A stretch of 64,000 nucleotides of DNA, from positions 124,001 through 188,000 of the forward strand of contig NZ_QMFY01000009.1 of assembly GCF_003286915.1 (NCBI RefSeq), in the 5' to 3' direction. The notes under the pieces were generated by a model. The model was not told the origin of the DNA, ran no database searches, and saw nothing but the letters and a program-made list of their open reading frames with translations. Source of the stretch: Pseudochryseolinea flava (GTDB taxonomy: Bacteria; Bacteroidota; Bacteroidia; Cytophagales; Cyclobacteriaceae). A program made the position numbers and the translations under genes. Shown piece by piece: positions 1 through 9,258 of this stretch (within the stretch, counting starts at the first letter, position 1; every line of letters begins with the position of its first letter).

Positions 1-4
1 AAAT

Positions 5-409
5 TCATTTTTCTTCGCTTAAGGATAATACGATTGAATACTCGGCTTCTTTTACGGGTTGTACAGACAATCGAGACGACTTAACCAACACCATATCAAC
101 TAAACGCTTGTCGGCTTTTATTTGTGCGAGTGTAACAGGTTTTTTTAATTTTTTGCCAGCAGCAATTTCTACTGCCGCCCAATCTTTATCCTTTGGATCG
201 GGAAAATGCTCTTTTGAAATGGTGGCGGTAGCAACCACGGCTTTGTCATCCATGCTGTGATAAAAAAGAACGAGGTCTCCTTTTTTCATGGACTTCAAAT
301 TATTTCGTGCTTGGAAGTTTCTCACGCCATCCCATGTTGTTTTTTTGTCTCGAACAAGGTCATCCCAAGAATAGGTACTCGGCTCAGACTTCACCAACCA
401 ATAGTTCAT
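5..409 (-). CDS. EVE domain-containing protein
   Basis: This 134-residue protein matches the EVE (thymocyte nuclear protein 1-like, PUA-fold) family. It opens with MNYWLVKSEPSTYSWDDL and continues with WDGVRNFQARNNLKSMKKGD and LVLFYHS, the conserved core of the family, and the length fits a single-domain EVE protein. I chose the ATG at 409 because the family begins with this NYWL(V/L)KSEP block; the 19 extra residues available upstream look non-coding. EVE domains are known to bind modified bases in nucleic acids, so a role in recognising modified DNA or RNA is inferred; the ligand cannot be read from the sequence. It lies downstream of ispE on the same strand with a 73-base gap, which suggests possible co-transcription. 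Confidence 0.88.
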   Translation of the reverse strand: MNYWLVKSEPSTYSWDDLVRDKKTTWDGVRNFQARNNLKSMKKGDLVLFYHSMDDKAVVATATISKEHFPDPKDKDWAAVEIAAGKKLKKPVTLAQIKADKRLVDMVLVKSSRLSVQPVKEAEYSIVLSLSEEK

Positions 410-482
410 ATGATCAACAATTATTAAGTGTTTTGAAAATAGTAAAATGACTTGGCTTTTCAGCAAAATTTTGGCTGAACGG

Positions 483-1286
483 TTAGCATAATCCGGTCCA
501 GACCGTGTGCTGAGAAAATTGACTGACGTCTATCGGGCTGTCAAAAATCCCGAACACAGTTGCACCAGAGCCACTCATACTCGCATAGTGTGCGCCGAAT
601 TCATAAAGTTGGGCTTTAATGGAACCTATGGCCGGATATTGAGCAAACACTGTACGTTCAAAGTCGTTGCAAAGCAATTCTTTCCAATGTCCTATCGGCA
701 TATTCAATATCTTTTCAAGTTCATGCTGTGGCGTCGCAGGTTTAATATTCGAATAGGCGGCTGCGGTGCTCACATGAATGTCTGGCTTTACCAGCACAAG
801 ATATTTTCCTTTGAGATTTACTTCAACTGGTGTTAGTACTTCTCCTCGTCCTCGCCCTATCATCGGGTTGTCTTGTACGAAGAAAGCGCAGTCACTGCCC
901 AGTGTGGCGGCATGATTCATCAAATCCTCCGTCGAAAGGTTAAGGTTGAAAATCGTGTTCAAGAGGCGAAGTGTGTGTGCTGCATCGGAAGATCCACCAC
1001 CGAGACCAGCTCCCGTTGGAATCACTTTATGAAGATGAATACTGACGGGTGGAATATTGTGCGACGTGGCCAGGAGTTGATAGGCGCGCAGACATAAATT
1101 GTCAGCGTCGTTTCCCGGTATGGTCGTTCCGGTACGCGTGAAGGACGTTTGCGTGGCAGGAATAATTTCTAAAATATCGGTCCACGGTACGGGTAAGAAA
1201 CACGTTTCCAAATCGTGAAACCCATCGGATCTTTTCGAAACGACATGAAGACCTAGATTGATTTTACAAGGCGGAAATGCAATCAT
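483..1286 (-). CDS. ispE: 4-diphosphocytidyl-2-C-methyl-D-erythritol kinase
   Basis: IspE phosphorylates the 2-hydroxyl of CDP-methylerythritol in the MEP pathway for isoprenoid precursors and acts in the cytosol. The 267 residues start with the typical PPCKINLGLHVVSKRSDGFHD and carry the GHMP-kinase ATP loop PTGAGLGGGSSDAA near residue 90. The C-terminal MSGSGATVFGIF is the third GHMP motif. Length and motif order are normal for the family. The start at 1286 places the substrate-binding N-terminal strand correctly. The gene follows fabI on the minus strand, but a hairpin terminator lies between them, so it may have its own promoter. Confidence 0.95.
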   Translation of the reverse strand: MIAFPPCKINLGLHVVSKRSDGFHDLETCFLPVPWTDILEIIPATQTSFTRTGTTIPGNDADNLCLRAYQLLATSHNIPPVSIHLHKVIPTGAGLGGGSSDAAHTLRLLNTIFNLNLSTEDLMNHAATLGSDCAFFVQDNPMIGRGRGEVLTPVEVNLKGKYLVLVKPDIHVSTAAAYSNIKPATPQHELEKILNMPIGHWKELLCNDFERTVFAQYPAIGSIKAQLYEFGAHYASMSGSGATVFGIFDSPIDVSQFSQHTVWTGLC

Positions 1287-1320
1287 AAAAAATAACGACT
1301 GGCGTGTTATGGCCAGTCGT
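1285..1320 (-). terminator. Rho-independent terminator of fabI
   Basis: On the minus strand the nine-base arm ACGACTGGC (1312-1320) pairs perfectly with GCCAGTCGT (1295-1303) around a short loop. A T-rich tract follows and runs into the ispE start region. It lies just after the fabI stop. Confidence 0.8.
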
Positions 1321-1342
1321 AATTAAAGGGATGTAAAAGATA

Positions 1343-2155
1343 TTACTTTGAAAGTCTGTCGATCAGATCTTGCGTGATACCAGTCGATGAGAAACCGCCA
1401 TCGTGCATCAAGTTCTGCATGGTTACCATTCTTGTAAAGTCAGAGAACATCATGGTGATGTAATTCGCGCAATCTTCACCAGACGCATTTCCCAATGGCG
1501 ACATCATTTGAGCGTAGTCAAAGAATACATCGAAGCCAGAGATGCCCGCACCAGCAGTTGTTTTGGTCGGCGATTGTGAAATTGTATTAACCCTAACTTT
1601 CTTAAGTTTCGCGAAGCGATAACCATAGCTGCGCGCGATGGATTCGAGAACAGCTTTCGCTTGCGCCATGTCGGAATAATCTGGGAATGTACGCTGAGCG
1701 GCAATGTAGGTAAGGGCAAGGATTGATCCCCATTCATTCATGGCGTCAGTTTTCTCGGCAGTCTGAAGTACTTTATGGAAGCTGATACCTGAAATATCGA
1801 GTGTTTTAAGAAACCATTCGTAGTTCAAATCGCCATAGGTACGATCTTTTCTAACGTTAGGGCTCATGCCAATCGAGTGCAGAACGAAGTCAAGTTTCCC
1901 GCCTAGAACCTCAGTTGATTTTGTGAAAAGGTTCGTCAGATCTTGCTCAGAGGTAGCATCTGCAGGGATAACCTCTGCGTTACATGCTTTCGCCAATTCA
2001 TTGATTTTACCCATCCGCATAGCAATAGGTGCATTGGTGAGGGTAAAGCTCCCACCTTCTTCTTTTACCTTTAGGGCTGTCTTCCAAGCAATGGAATTCT
2101 CGTCCAAAGCGCCGAAAATGATACCGCGTTTTCCTTTTAATAAGTTGTTAGCCAT
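1343..2155 (-). CDS. fabI: Enoyl-[acyl-carrier-protein] reductase (NADH)
   Basis: FabI carries out the last reduction of each fatty-acid elongation cycle, turning trans-2-enoyl-ACP into acyl-ACP with NAD(P)H. The 270-residue short-chain dehydrogenase has the atypical FabI nucleotide loop GIIFGALDENSIAWKTA near the N-terminus, LHSIGMSP in the core, and the catalytic Tyr-x6-Lys as YSDMAQAK. RVNTISQSPTKTTAGAGI then matches the FabI substrate loop. I chose the ATG at 2155 (MANNLLKGKRG); the 17 residues upstream look unlike the family. It is probably the sole enoyl reductase visible here. The gene is divergent from the membrane protein at 2285. Confidence 0.95.
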   Translation of the reverse strand: MANNLLKGKRGIIFGALDENSIAWKTALKVKEEGGSFTLTNAPIAMRMGKINELAKACNAEVIPADATSEQDLTNLFTKSTEVLGGKLDFVLHSIGMSPNVRKDRTYGDLNYEWFLKTLDISGISFHKVLQTAEKTDAMNEWGSILALTYIAAQRTFPDYSDMAQAKAVLESIARSYGYRFAKLKKVRVNTISQSPTKTTAGAGISGFDVFFDYAQMMSPLGNASGEDCANYITMMFSDFTRMVTMQNLMHDGGFSSTGITQDLIDRLSK

Positions 2156-2284
2156 AAGTTGTCTGTTCGAATAGGTTTGAATTGAAAGCCCAATATTACA
2201 ATACATCTGCGGAAAAGAGAATTTACGCTTGCACTTATAGTGTTGGGAATTGTTTATCTTTAATTAGCCTAAAACCCACCCGCT

Positions 2285-3022
2285 ATGGAAACTAATTCAT
2301 TTTTTCTTAGTTCATGGGATCAATACATGTACATAGGCGCTGGAATTTGTGTGGCGCTTGCTGTGTTGATTCTTCTCTATCATGAATTTAAAGTCTTTCA
2401 AATTAAGGATTACAAAGAGAAATATGACTACGTGAACTTGCACGAAGTCCGTTACTTCTGGTATGCCATCGTTGCGCTGATTTTAGCAGGAGCCTGCTTC
2501 CTCAACACCGTTTATTCAAGTATGATCGTGGAAGACGGCGAACGCTGGTTCTACGTGCGACTTTTTATTGCTGTGAGTCTCAGCGTGATTGCATACTTTA
2601 TATTTTTCAGTTTGGTGAAAATATACTACCCCGGCAAGCTTGAAAAACGATTGTCAAAATTGAGGAATACGCCACGTGTTTCGCCACAAGGGAATTTGAT
2701 GCGTAAGCTTACCGAATCGGAAGAGGATCATCATTTAGAACCCAGCCAAATTAAAGACGAGGAGGTTCACTCAATCGACTATGATGTTTGGATTGACGAG
2801 AAGACTGGTTATAAGAAAATTGAAAAGTATCAGGCTTACCAGCATGCTGAAGAGTGCTCGGAATGTGGCTATTACACCATGAAAATTTCACGCGAAGAAG
2901 TCGAGCAGTCTCCGACCGCTTCATCTACAGGCCTTTTGCTTCAGCATTTCAAATGTTCGTATTGTAATCATCGCGAAGCACGCGAAATTATCGTTGCTAA
3001 ACTTTCCGACAACGTCGCTTAA
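2285..3022 (+). CDS. Membrane protein with C-terminal zinc ribbon
   Basis: I do not recognise a named family. The 245 residues have three hydrophobic segments at about residues 14-34, 55-80 and 88-115, then a charged cytosolic-looking region. Two CxxC knuckles near the C-terminus (CSECG and CSYCN, about 33 residues apart) suggest a zinc ribbon. The layout suggests an inner-membrane anchor with a small metal-binding domain. Just upstream, TATCTTTA at 2255-2262 is one base off the Bacteroidota -7 consensus and may be its promoter. The gene converges on the histidine kinase with only three bases between the stop codons. Confidence 0.6.
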   Translation: METNSFFLSSWDQYMYIGAGICVALAVLILLYHEFKVFQIKDYKEKYDYVNLHEVRYFWYAIVALILAGACFLNTVYSSMIVEDGERWFYVRLFIAVSLSVIAYFIFFSLVKIYYPGKLEKRLSKLRNTPRVSPQGNLMRKLTESEEDHHLEPSQIKDEEVHSIDYDVWIDEKTGYKKIEKYQAYQHAEECSECGYYTMKISREEVEQSPTASSTGLLLQHFKCSYCNHREAREIIVAKLSDNVA

Positions 3023-3025
3023 AAA

Positions 3026-5182
3026 CTAATCTGTTTTGATTCCGGGTAGCAGTACTGTGAAAGTACTGCCTACACCGTAATCACTAATCAGTTTGACACT
3101 ACCACCTAATATCTGCACGGATTTTTTTACCAGATAGAGTCCTAATCCATTTCCTTTCGACGCCGGGGATCCACGGAAGTACAGATCAAAAACCTGATCA
3201 TGATATTTGTCTTCGATGCCTATGCCGTTGTCGGTTATTGATATCTCCAGTTGTGTGCCGATGGGTTTAAACACAATGTCAACAAATGGTTCTGCTCCAG
3301 GATGAGTTTTTCTGAAGAGGATTGCATTCTCAATAAGGTTTCTAAAGATGATGTTCAGTAGGGCAGGGTTTGATGTTAAGAAAAGACTTTCATGAAGCGA
3401 CAAGTGATTGGTCATTCCAAGTCTTGCAAACTCCGGCCGATAATGCTGAAGTACGCCTCGGATCACACGGTGAATGTCGATTGGATCGACAGGGTGATCG
3501 GGCTGATTCAATTCATACATCATCTGCATTTTGAAAAGCATATTGTCCATGCTTCGCGCAGTTTCACCTACTTTTTCAAAAAGCGTGATGACGTCCTTGT
3601 CGTTTGAAACTTGCCGTGCAACCAGGTCAAGTCCAAGCAAGGTCGTGATTGGACGCCGGATGTCGTGTGAGGAATGATATAGGAAGGTATCGAGTTCGTG
3701 GTTGGTTTCTTCAAGCTCTCTTGTACGGGCAGCTACTTTCTGTTCTAGTTTAGCATTCAGCGATTGAATATACTGATTGTTCTCCTGAAGTTTTGTGCCC
3801 TGTGCTTCAAGTTCAGCATTCTTGGCTTCAATCTCGTCGCGTTGTTGACGTAAAAGTTTGGCCACTTGTTTCTGTCTACGGAAAATGTAAATCAGGTTAA
3901 GAGACAACAGCACAACTAAAATCAACACCACTAGCGTAGCGATGAATAGCGTTTTTTGTCCGCGTATACGCTCTTGTTGAATTTCATTGTTTTTAGTCAA
4001 GAGTTCAATTTCAGTTTGCTTGCGGTCAAGATCGTACGTTGCTTTTATCTTGGCCATGTTCAGCGCTTCCTGTTCGAACGATAGTGAGTCGCGAAGTTGA
4101 ACATGTTTTTGCATGGCATTAAACGCTTCCGGATAATCTTTCATCGCCGCTTTTAGTCGCGCATAGCTATTTAAATAGGACGATAGTCCGCGCTTGCTGG
4201 AAACTTTGTCGGGGTCTTGTACGAAATAGAACAATGCAGAATCTAGAAAAGACTTTGCTTTGGCGTACTCTTTCCGCGATAGGTAAATATCACTTAGTGA
4301 TAACGCCGACATACCAGCGCTACCCCACACTTTATATTTTTTACTGGTTTCATAATCGGCCATCAAGCTGGACTCTGCTTCGTCGACACGACCAAGATTT
4401 TTAAAAACGATAGCCTTATTTCCGTTGATAAGCCCCACCCAGAAATCGTTTTTTATTTTTTTTGCAATGACCTCTGCCTTATCGTAATTAATAATCGCCA
4501 TATCGTATTGGCGCAGTTGGTTATTGGCCAGTGCGATCGTGTTTAGAATACTCATGCGCTGAAAGGACTGATCATAGTCGAGTTCGTCGGTTTTGATCTT
4601 ATCCTGAAAAGTTAAAACGGTGTAACCTTCTTCAATCGATTGCTTATAGTTTCGCGCATTATAGTGAATGATCGCTGCTTCGTAGTGACACAGCGTTACG
4701 TAGGAATACATCTTGAGATGTTCGAAAATTTTAGACGCGTCAAGTAAACTTTGAAGTCCTTCAGACAGTAGTCCTTGTTGCGCAAGGAATTGTCCAAAGT
4801 GGAAGTGTGCTATGGCCAGCCCAAAGGGTTTGTTGGGTGAAGCTTGTGCGGTAGCGATCGACAACTGAAAATTTCGCAGCGCCTCTTCGCGTTGTCCATA
4901 CGAATTGTAAACGCGTCCGAGATTTCGGTAAGCGAATACAACATTAAGCTCGCGGTCGCTTTGGAGTGCTAGGTGTAGACTGTACTTTGCTTTTCGTAAG
5001 GCTATAGTTTTCGGTAGCTTTTCGAGGGTTTTGCTTATTTCATCGAAAGCTTTGTTGATTGTGAAGTCGGAATTTGCTGAAGATATACTGTTGTTCAAGC
5101 TATCGATCAACAGGGTGTCCTGTGCCTGGGCGCCGATCATGATGATCAGAACAAATAGAGTAACGCCCAGATTTTTCTTCAT
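3026..5182 (-). CDS. TPR-containing sensor histidine kinase
   Basis: This is a membrane sensor kinase of 718 residues. A signal peptide (about 1-20) leads into a periplasmic region of tetratricopeptide-like helices (about 50-370). A transmembrane segment lies near residues 410-432, then a coiled coil and a kinase core. The phospho-acceptor His is about residue 506 in SHDIRRPI; the N box is FRNLIENAILF, the G1 box ITDNGIGIEDKYHD and the G2 box KGNGLGLYLVKKS, so the kinase looks intact. No response regulator is adjacent, making it an orphan. The architecture is shared with the kinase at 7129, which suggests paralogues. The ligand or partner sensed by the TPR domain is unknown. Confidence 0.88.
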   Translation of the reverse strand: MKKNLGVTLFVLIIMIGAQAQDTLLIDSLNNSISSANSDFTINKAFDEISKTLEKLPKTIALRKAKYSLHLALQSDRELNVVFAYRNLGRVYNSYGQREEALRNFQLSIATAQASPNKPFGLAIAHFHFGQFLAQQGLLSEGLQSLLDASKIFEHLKMYSYVTLCHYEAAIIHYNARNYKQSIEEGYTVLTFQDKIKTDELDYDQSFQRMSILNTIALANNQLRQYDMAIINYDKAEVIAKKIKNDFWVGLINGNKAIVFKNLGRVDEAESSLMADYETSKKYKVWGSAGMSALSLSDIYLSRKEYAKAKSFLDSALFYFVQDPDKVSSKRGLSSYLNSYARLKAAMKDYPEAFNAMQKHVQLRDSLSFEQEALNMAKIKATYDLDRKQTEIELLTKNNEIQQERIRGQKTLFIATLVVLILVVLLSLNLIYIFRRQKQVAKLLRQQRDEIEAKNAELEAQGTKLQENNQYIQSLNAKLEQKVAARTRELEETNHELDTFLYHSSHDIRRPITTLLGLDLVARQVSNDKDVITLFEKVGETARSMDNMLFKMQMMYELNQPDHPVDPIDIHRVIRGVLQHYRPEFARLGMTNHLSLHESLFLTSNPALLNIIFRNLIENAILFRKTHPGAEPFVDIVFKPIGTQLEISITDNGIGIEDKYHDQVFDLYFRGSPASKGNGLGLYLVKKSVQILGGSVKLISDYGVGSTFTVLLPGIKTD

Positions 5183-5236
5183 GGATAGTTTAGAGGTGAA
5201 CTTAAATTTAACAAAATTCGCAACGACTTTTTGATA

Positions 5237-6049
5237 ATGAAACTAGAAAAGCAGCATCCGATAGGTGTATTTGATAGCGGGATAGGGGGATTGACCGTGG
5301 CACATGCCATTAAAAAATTGCTCCCGGGCGAAAGTATGATCTACTTCGGGGATACCGCCCATCTTCCTTATGGCGATAAATCTGAGGCGGCAATTCAAGC
5401 TTACTCTGTAAAAATAGCGGATGTACTTCTTCGGAAGGGATGTAAGGTTATCGTGATTGCCTGTAATTCAGCGTCATCCGCGGCGTATGAGCTGTTAAAG
5501 GAGTACGTTCGAAACGACGTTCATATTATAAATGTGATCGATCCGATGGTTTCGCTGGTCATGGAACAGTTTCCAGGAAAGTCGGTGGGTTTAATCGGAA
5601 CGAAAAGGACCGTTCAATCTGGCGTTTATAACCGAAAAATCGAAGAAGGGAACAAGGCGATTACCATAAATTCAGTAGCCACGCCGTTGCTTGCGCCGAT
5701 GATCGAAGAAGGTTTCTTCAATAACCAGATCAGCTATGAAATTATCGCGCAATACCTGGCCGATACGTCGCTGGATAGAATCCAAGCATTGATCCTTGCT
5801 TGTACACACTATCCACTGATCAAAAAACAAATCAATGAGTTCTACCAAGGAAAGATGACCATCCTTGATTCGTCGGAGGTAGTAGCCCTAGCGTTGAAGA
5901 AGTATTTGGAAAGCAAAGACTTATTGAATGACGGGCAAGTTGGTACTGATCATTTCCTCGTTTCCGATTACACAAAATCATTTGAAGCAGCTGCGCAGAT
6001 CTTTTTTCACAACGCGGTACAATTAGAAAAACATCCGTTGTGGAATTGA
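5237..6049 (+). CDS. murI: Glutamate racemase
   Basis: MurI interconverts L- and D-glutamate and supplies D-Glu for peptidoglycan. The 270-residue protein begins with PIGVFDSGIGGLTVAHAI, then FGDTAHLPYGDKS. It has both catalytic cysteines: Cys76 in IACNSASSAA (most homologues have ACNTA, so Ser replaces Thr next to the active site) and Cys189 in LACTHYPL. I chose the ATG at 5237; a TTG two codons upstream is also in frame. The stop codon is followed one base later by an ATG that probably marks the original start of nuoH, so murI and nuoH may share a transcript. Confidence 0.95.
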   Translation: MKLEKQHPIGVFDSGIGGLTVAHAIKKLLPGESMIYFGDTAHLPYGDKSEAAIQAYSVKIADVLLRKGCKVIVIACNSASSAAYELLKEYVRNDVHIINVIDPMVSLVMEQFPGKSVGLIGTKRTVQSGVYNRKIEEGNKAITINSVATPLLAPMIEEGFFNNQISYEIIAQYLADTSLDRIQALILACTHYPLIKKQINEFYQGKMTILDSSEVVALALKKYLESKDLLNDGQVGTDHFLVSDYTKSFEAAAQIFFHNAVQLEKHPLWN

Positions 6050-6050
6050 A

Positions 6051-6086
6051 ATGATAATGCTCATCTTCGCAAACATTAAATTTTAG
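6051..6086 (+). other. Displaced N-terminal coding segment of nuoH
   Basis: From an ATG at 6051, one base after the murI stop, the frame reads a short hydrophobic stretch (MIMLIFANIKF) and then TAG. If the run of four T at 6081-6084 had five, the frame would pass directly into the nuoH frame (LATLTTLIFILPF) and give about 37 residues before the conserved AERK motif, as expected for NuoH. I read this as the true NuoH N-terminus separated by a one-base deletion or a sequencing error. A non-ATG start in the nuoH frame is the alternative. Confidence 0.5.
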
Positions 6087-6112
6087 CAACGCTGACGACA
6101 CTCATTTTTATA

Positions 6113-7159
6113 TTGCCCTTTTTGCTCCTGTACACCATCATGGCGATTTATGCTGAACGAAAAATATCGGCGTTCATTCAAGATCGACTTGGGCCAATGG
6201 AGGTTGGCTACTATGGTTTATTACAGAGCGTTGCAGACCTGCTAAAACTGATTCAAAAAGAAGATATCGTTCCGACAAAAGCGGATGCTACACTTTTTAA
6301 AGTTGCTCCTTTTGTCATCTTCGGTGCTGTGTTTGCCGGTTTTGCGCTCATTCCCTTGGCCCCATCTTGGCCAGGGGCAACAATGTCATCAGCGCTTTTC
6401 CTGTTGCTTGCCATCATTTCACTCGATGTGATCGGCATCATGATGGCAGGGTGGGGATCGAATAACAAATACAGCGTATTGGGCACGATGCGTTCTGCAG
6501 CACAGATCATCTCCTATGAAGTCCCTTTGTCACTGTCTATTGTGTGTGTCTGCATGATGACGGGAACACTTGATCTGCAAGAAGTAAATTATCAGCAAAG
6601 TATTTTCTCACCGGAACCTGTATATGCTTGGGGTATGGATGTGTCAAAAGTGGGCGGCATACTTGCGTGGAATGTTGTAAAAATGCCGATACTGTTTTTT
6701 GCTTGGGTTGTATTTTTTATCGCATCATTGGCGGAATGTAATCGCGCGCCCTTCGACTTGCCTGAGGCAGAATCAGAACTGGTCGCCGGTTTTCATACCG
6801 AGTATTCGGGCTTTCGCTGGGCGGTAATAATGCTGGCAGAATATGGAATGATGCTTTTAGTAAGTATATTAGGGGCAGTGTTATTTTTTGGAGGCTGGAG
6901 TACCCCACTGCCTAACGTCGCTTCACTAAAGCTAGCGGATTGGACAAGCGGAGTGCAAGGGACTTGGTCCTCTACCTTATGGGGGATTTTTTGGTTGATG
7001 AGTAAATCGCTATTCTTTGTCGGTTTACAGATGTGGATTCGCTGGACGTATCCTCGTTTACGTGTTGATCAACTCATGAGTCTGTCGTGGAAGTTTTTAA
7101 CACCGCTAGCACTCATACTTATTATCGTATGCGGATTTTGGAGAATAATTTTTACATAA
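6113..7159 (+). CDS. nuoH: NADH-quinone oxidoreductase subunit H
   Basis: NuoH is the membrane subunit of complex I at the junction with the hydrophilic arm, where it helps to form the quinone chamber. The protein has multiple membrane helices and the family blocks AERKISAFIQDRLGP, GLLQSVADLLKLIQKEDIVP and AECNRAPFDLPEAESELVAG, which include the conserved acidic loops. No ATG precedes the AERK block in this frame. The frame is open from 6080, with TTG at 6113 the first conventional alternative start, leaving an unusually short first helix. See the segment at 6051-6086 for a likely frameshift explanation. The 3' end overlaps the start of a histidine kinase. Confidence 0.9.
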   Translation: MPFLLLYTIMAIYAERKISAFIQDRLGPMEVGYYGLLQSVADLLKLIQKEDIVPTKADATLFKVAPFVIFGAVFAGFALIPLAPSWPGATMSSALFLLLAIISLDVIGIMMAGWGSNNKYSVLGTMRSAAQIISYEVPLSLSIVCVCMMTGTLDLQEVNYQQSIFSPEPVYAWGMDVSKVGGILAWNVVKMPILFFAWVVFFIASLAECNRAPFDLPEAESELVAGFHTEYSGFRWAVIMLAEYGMMLLVSILGAVLFFGGWSTPLPNVASLKLADWTSGVQGTWSSTLWGIFWLMSKSLFFVGLQMWIRWTYPRLRVDQLMSLSWKFLTPLALILIIVCGFWRIIFT

Positions 7160-9177
7160 AATACGTGAAGAAATTTTTTTGTGCTTTTGTGCTCCTCGCC
7201 TTTAGTTTTTCAACGTTGGCGCAGGACCAGAAAAGAATATCAGTAATTCAGGACTCACTTAAACTGACGCTGGCGGACACGATCGACATCCGACTGCTCA
7301 CGGAGCTCTCTACCCTACATACTTTTTCGAATGGCAAGCTGAGTGCTCGCTATAGCGAAGAGGCCATTAAACTCGCCGAAAAAGTAGACGACCCTAAATT
7401 TAAAGTACTCGCTTATCAAACAGCCGCGCACAATTTTACTAGCAGCGGTAATTACAGCTCAGCCCTGCGCTACGACAATCTTGCCCTTGAAAATGATATC
7501 GCGCTTCGAGACTCAAGTTCAATTGCCATGGACTACAACAATATCGGAGATGATTATTATGATCTCGGCGAATACGACGACGCATTCTTCTATTTTACAC
7601 AATCTCTAAGAGTCGCCAAAGAAGCGGACGATACATTACGCACACTGGTTGCTATGCACAATGTAGGACGCGTATTCAAGGAACTCGGTCAATACGATCA
7701 AGCACTCAGTCATCTGAAAAAATCGATGAAAATGAGTGAACAGTTCAACGACAAGGAAGGTATTCCTTACAGCTTAAACGAAATAGCCGACGTTCTTTTC
7801 CGCCGTCAGAAATACGACTCTGCGTTGATGATGTTCATGGACGCGTTGACCCTGTCGCGAAAAGAAAAAATCTTTTTATTAGAATCGGTGATACTCACGA
7901 AAATCGCCGGTGTACACGTCGTGAAGAACGACTTTTCGAAAGCAAAAGCTTACTACGATTCGGCTTATGCAATCCATCAAAAGTCAGAAAATAAGTTAGG
8001 CATGGCCGAAATCGAACTTGGCCGTGGAGATGCGCTCATGCGAGAAAAGAACTTTGATGACGCACTTCAAAAGGTAGAAGCGAGTCTCGCCCTTGCGAAG
8101 TCGCTTAACGCGAGAGTGCTGGAGATCAAATGCTATAACCAGTTATCTGCGTTGTGGGAATTGAAGGGCGATCATAGTCGCGCATTGTCCTATTACAAAC
8201 AATTTAAACTTTTAGAAGACACTTTGTTTAGCCAAGACATGCAAGGGAAACTGTTGCGTGATCAGGTTCGATTCGAAACGGAAGCACGTGATACACAAAG
8301 TGCCCGAGAGCAGGCCCGCCTTGTAGATGCATTGAAGAAACAACAATTTGTCCGCAATATTTTGGTAGTCGTCATGGCGTTGAGTGGTATACTGTTGATC
8401 ACCGTGTATCGCAGCGGCCAAAGAAGACGGAAGATTAACATGCTTCTATTGCAACATCAGGATGAAATGGAGAAGCGTAGTGAGGAATTAGAACGCCTGA
8501 ATCAGGTGAAAGATAAGTTCTTCTCGATCATCTCACATGATTTGCGCTCGCCGATCAATGCCCTCGCAGGACTGTTAGACCTGCTCGATAAAGGAGCTGT
8601 GAAACCAGAAGAAATGCACCTGCACACGCAGGAACTGAAGGTGCGTTTCAATCACACGAGAACTCTCTTGAACAACCTCCTCGACTGGACACTATTGCAA
8701 ATGGATAAGTTGAATCTTCAAGCAGCGAAGATTAATATTCATCGCATTGTCGAAGAGAATATACAACTCTTGATTGCCGTACAAGCGAAAAATATAAAGG
8801 TTTTAAACAATGTGCCGGCCAATGCCATCGGTTTCGCCGATTCAAATACGATCAACTTGGTAATCCGAAATTTGATGACCAATGCGATAAAGTTCACCAA
8901 TGACGGCGGCGTAGTAAAGATCGATGCGGAGGAACGCGGCCACGAGTGGCTTATTTCAGTGAAAGATAACGGCGTCGGTATCAAGCCTGAGGTCCTGAAT
9001 ATTCTGTTTGATAAAACGGCGCCGTATACGACACGTGGCACGGCGAATGAAAAAGGTACTGGCCTTGGATTGATCTTGTGTAAAGAATTTGTTGAGAAGA
9101 ATGGTGGGAAAATCTGGGCTGAAAGCGCGGAAGGTACCGGAAGCACATTCTGGTTCACCCTTCCAAAGGCGAACTAA
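7129..9177 (+). CDS. TPR sensor histidine kinase inside the nuo locus
   Basis: This 682-residue sensor kinase has a signal peptide ending near SFSTLAQ, then TPR-like helices over roughly residues 50-350. A coiled coil, a membrane segment (NILVVVMALSGILLITVY) and a full kinase core follow. His470 lies in SHDLRSPINAL, the N box is IRNLMTNAIKFT, G1 is VKDNGVGIKPE and G2 is KGTGLGLILCKEF. The ATG at 7129 overlaps nuoH by 31 bases; a GTG at 7165, five bases after the nuoH stop, would give a cleaner signal peptide, so the start is uncertain. It sits between nuoH and nuoI on the same strand. A role in sensing respiratory or envelope state is inference only. No response regulator is nearby. Confidence 0.88.
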   Translation: MRILENNFYIKYVKKFFCAFVLLAFSFSTLAQDQKRISVIQDSLKLTLADTIDIRLLTELSTLHTFSNGKLSARYSEEAIKLAEKVDDPKFKVLAYQTAAHNFTSSGNYSSALRYDNLALENDIALRDSSSIAMDYNNIGDDYYDLGEYDDAFFYFTQSLRVAKEADDTLRTLVAMHNVGRVFKELGQYDQALSHLKKSMKMSEQFNDKEGIPYSLNEIADVLFRRQKYDSALMMFMDALTLSRKEKIFLLESVILTKIAGVHVVKNDFSKAKAYYDSAYAIHQKSENKLGMAEIELGRGDALMREKNFDDALQKVEASLALAKSLNARVLEIKCYNQLSALWELKGDHSRALSYYKQFKLLEDTLFSQDMQGKLLRDQVRFETEARDTQSAREQARLVDALKKQQFVRNILVVVMALSGILLITVYRSGQRRRKINMLLLQHQDEMEKRSEELERLNQVKDKFFSIISHDLRSPINALAGLLDLLDKGAVKPEEMHLHTQELKVRFNHTRTLLNNLLDWTLLQMDKLNLQAAKINIHRIVEENIQLLIAVQAKNIKVLNNVPANAIGFADSNTINLVIRNLMTNAIKFTNDGGVVKIDAEERGHEWLISVKDNGVGIKPEVLNILFDKTAPYTTRGTANEKGTGLGLILCKEFVEKNGGKIWAESAEGTGSTFWFTLPKAN

Positions 9178-9258
9178 TCCTGCTGTCGGATATTCTGCCG
9201 CAAATTCTTAGATAATCGCTTTTAAAGCCGTCATTCCATTCTATTTTTGCTGCCTGAT

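Noticed and set aside
507-1097. Plus-strand frames opposite ispE
   Set aside because: ispE is unambiguous by its GHMP motifs, and these frames are its antisense shadows.
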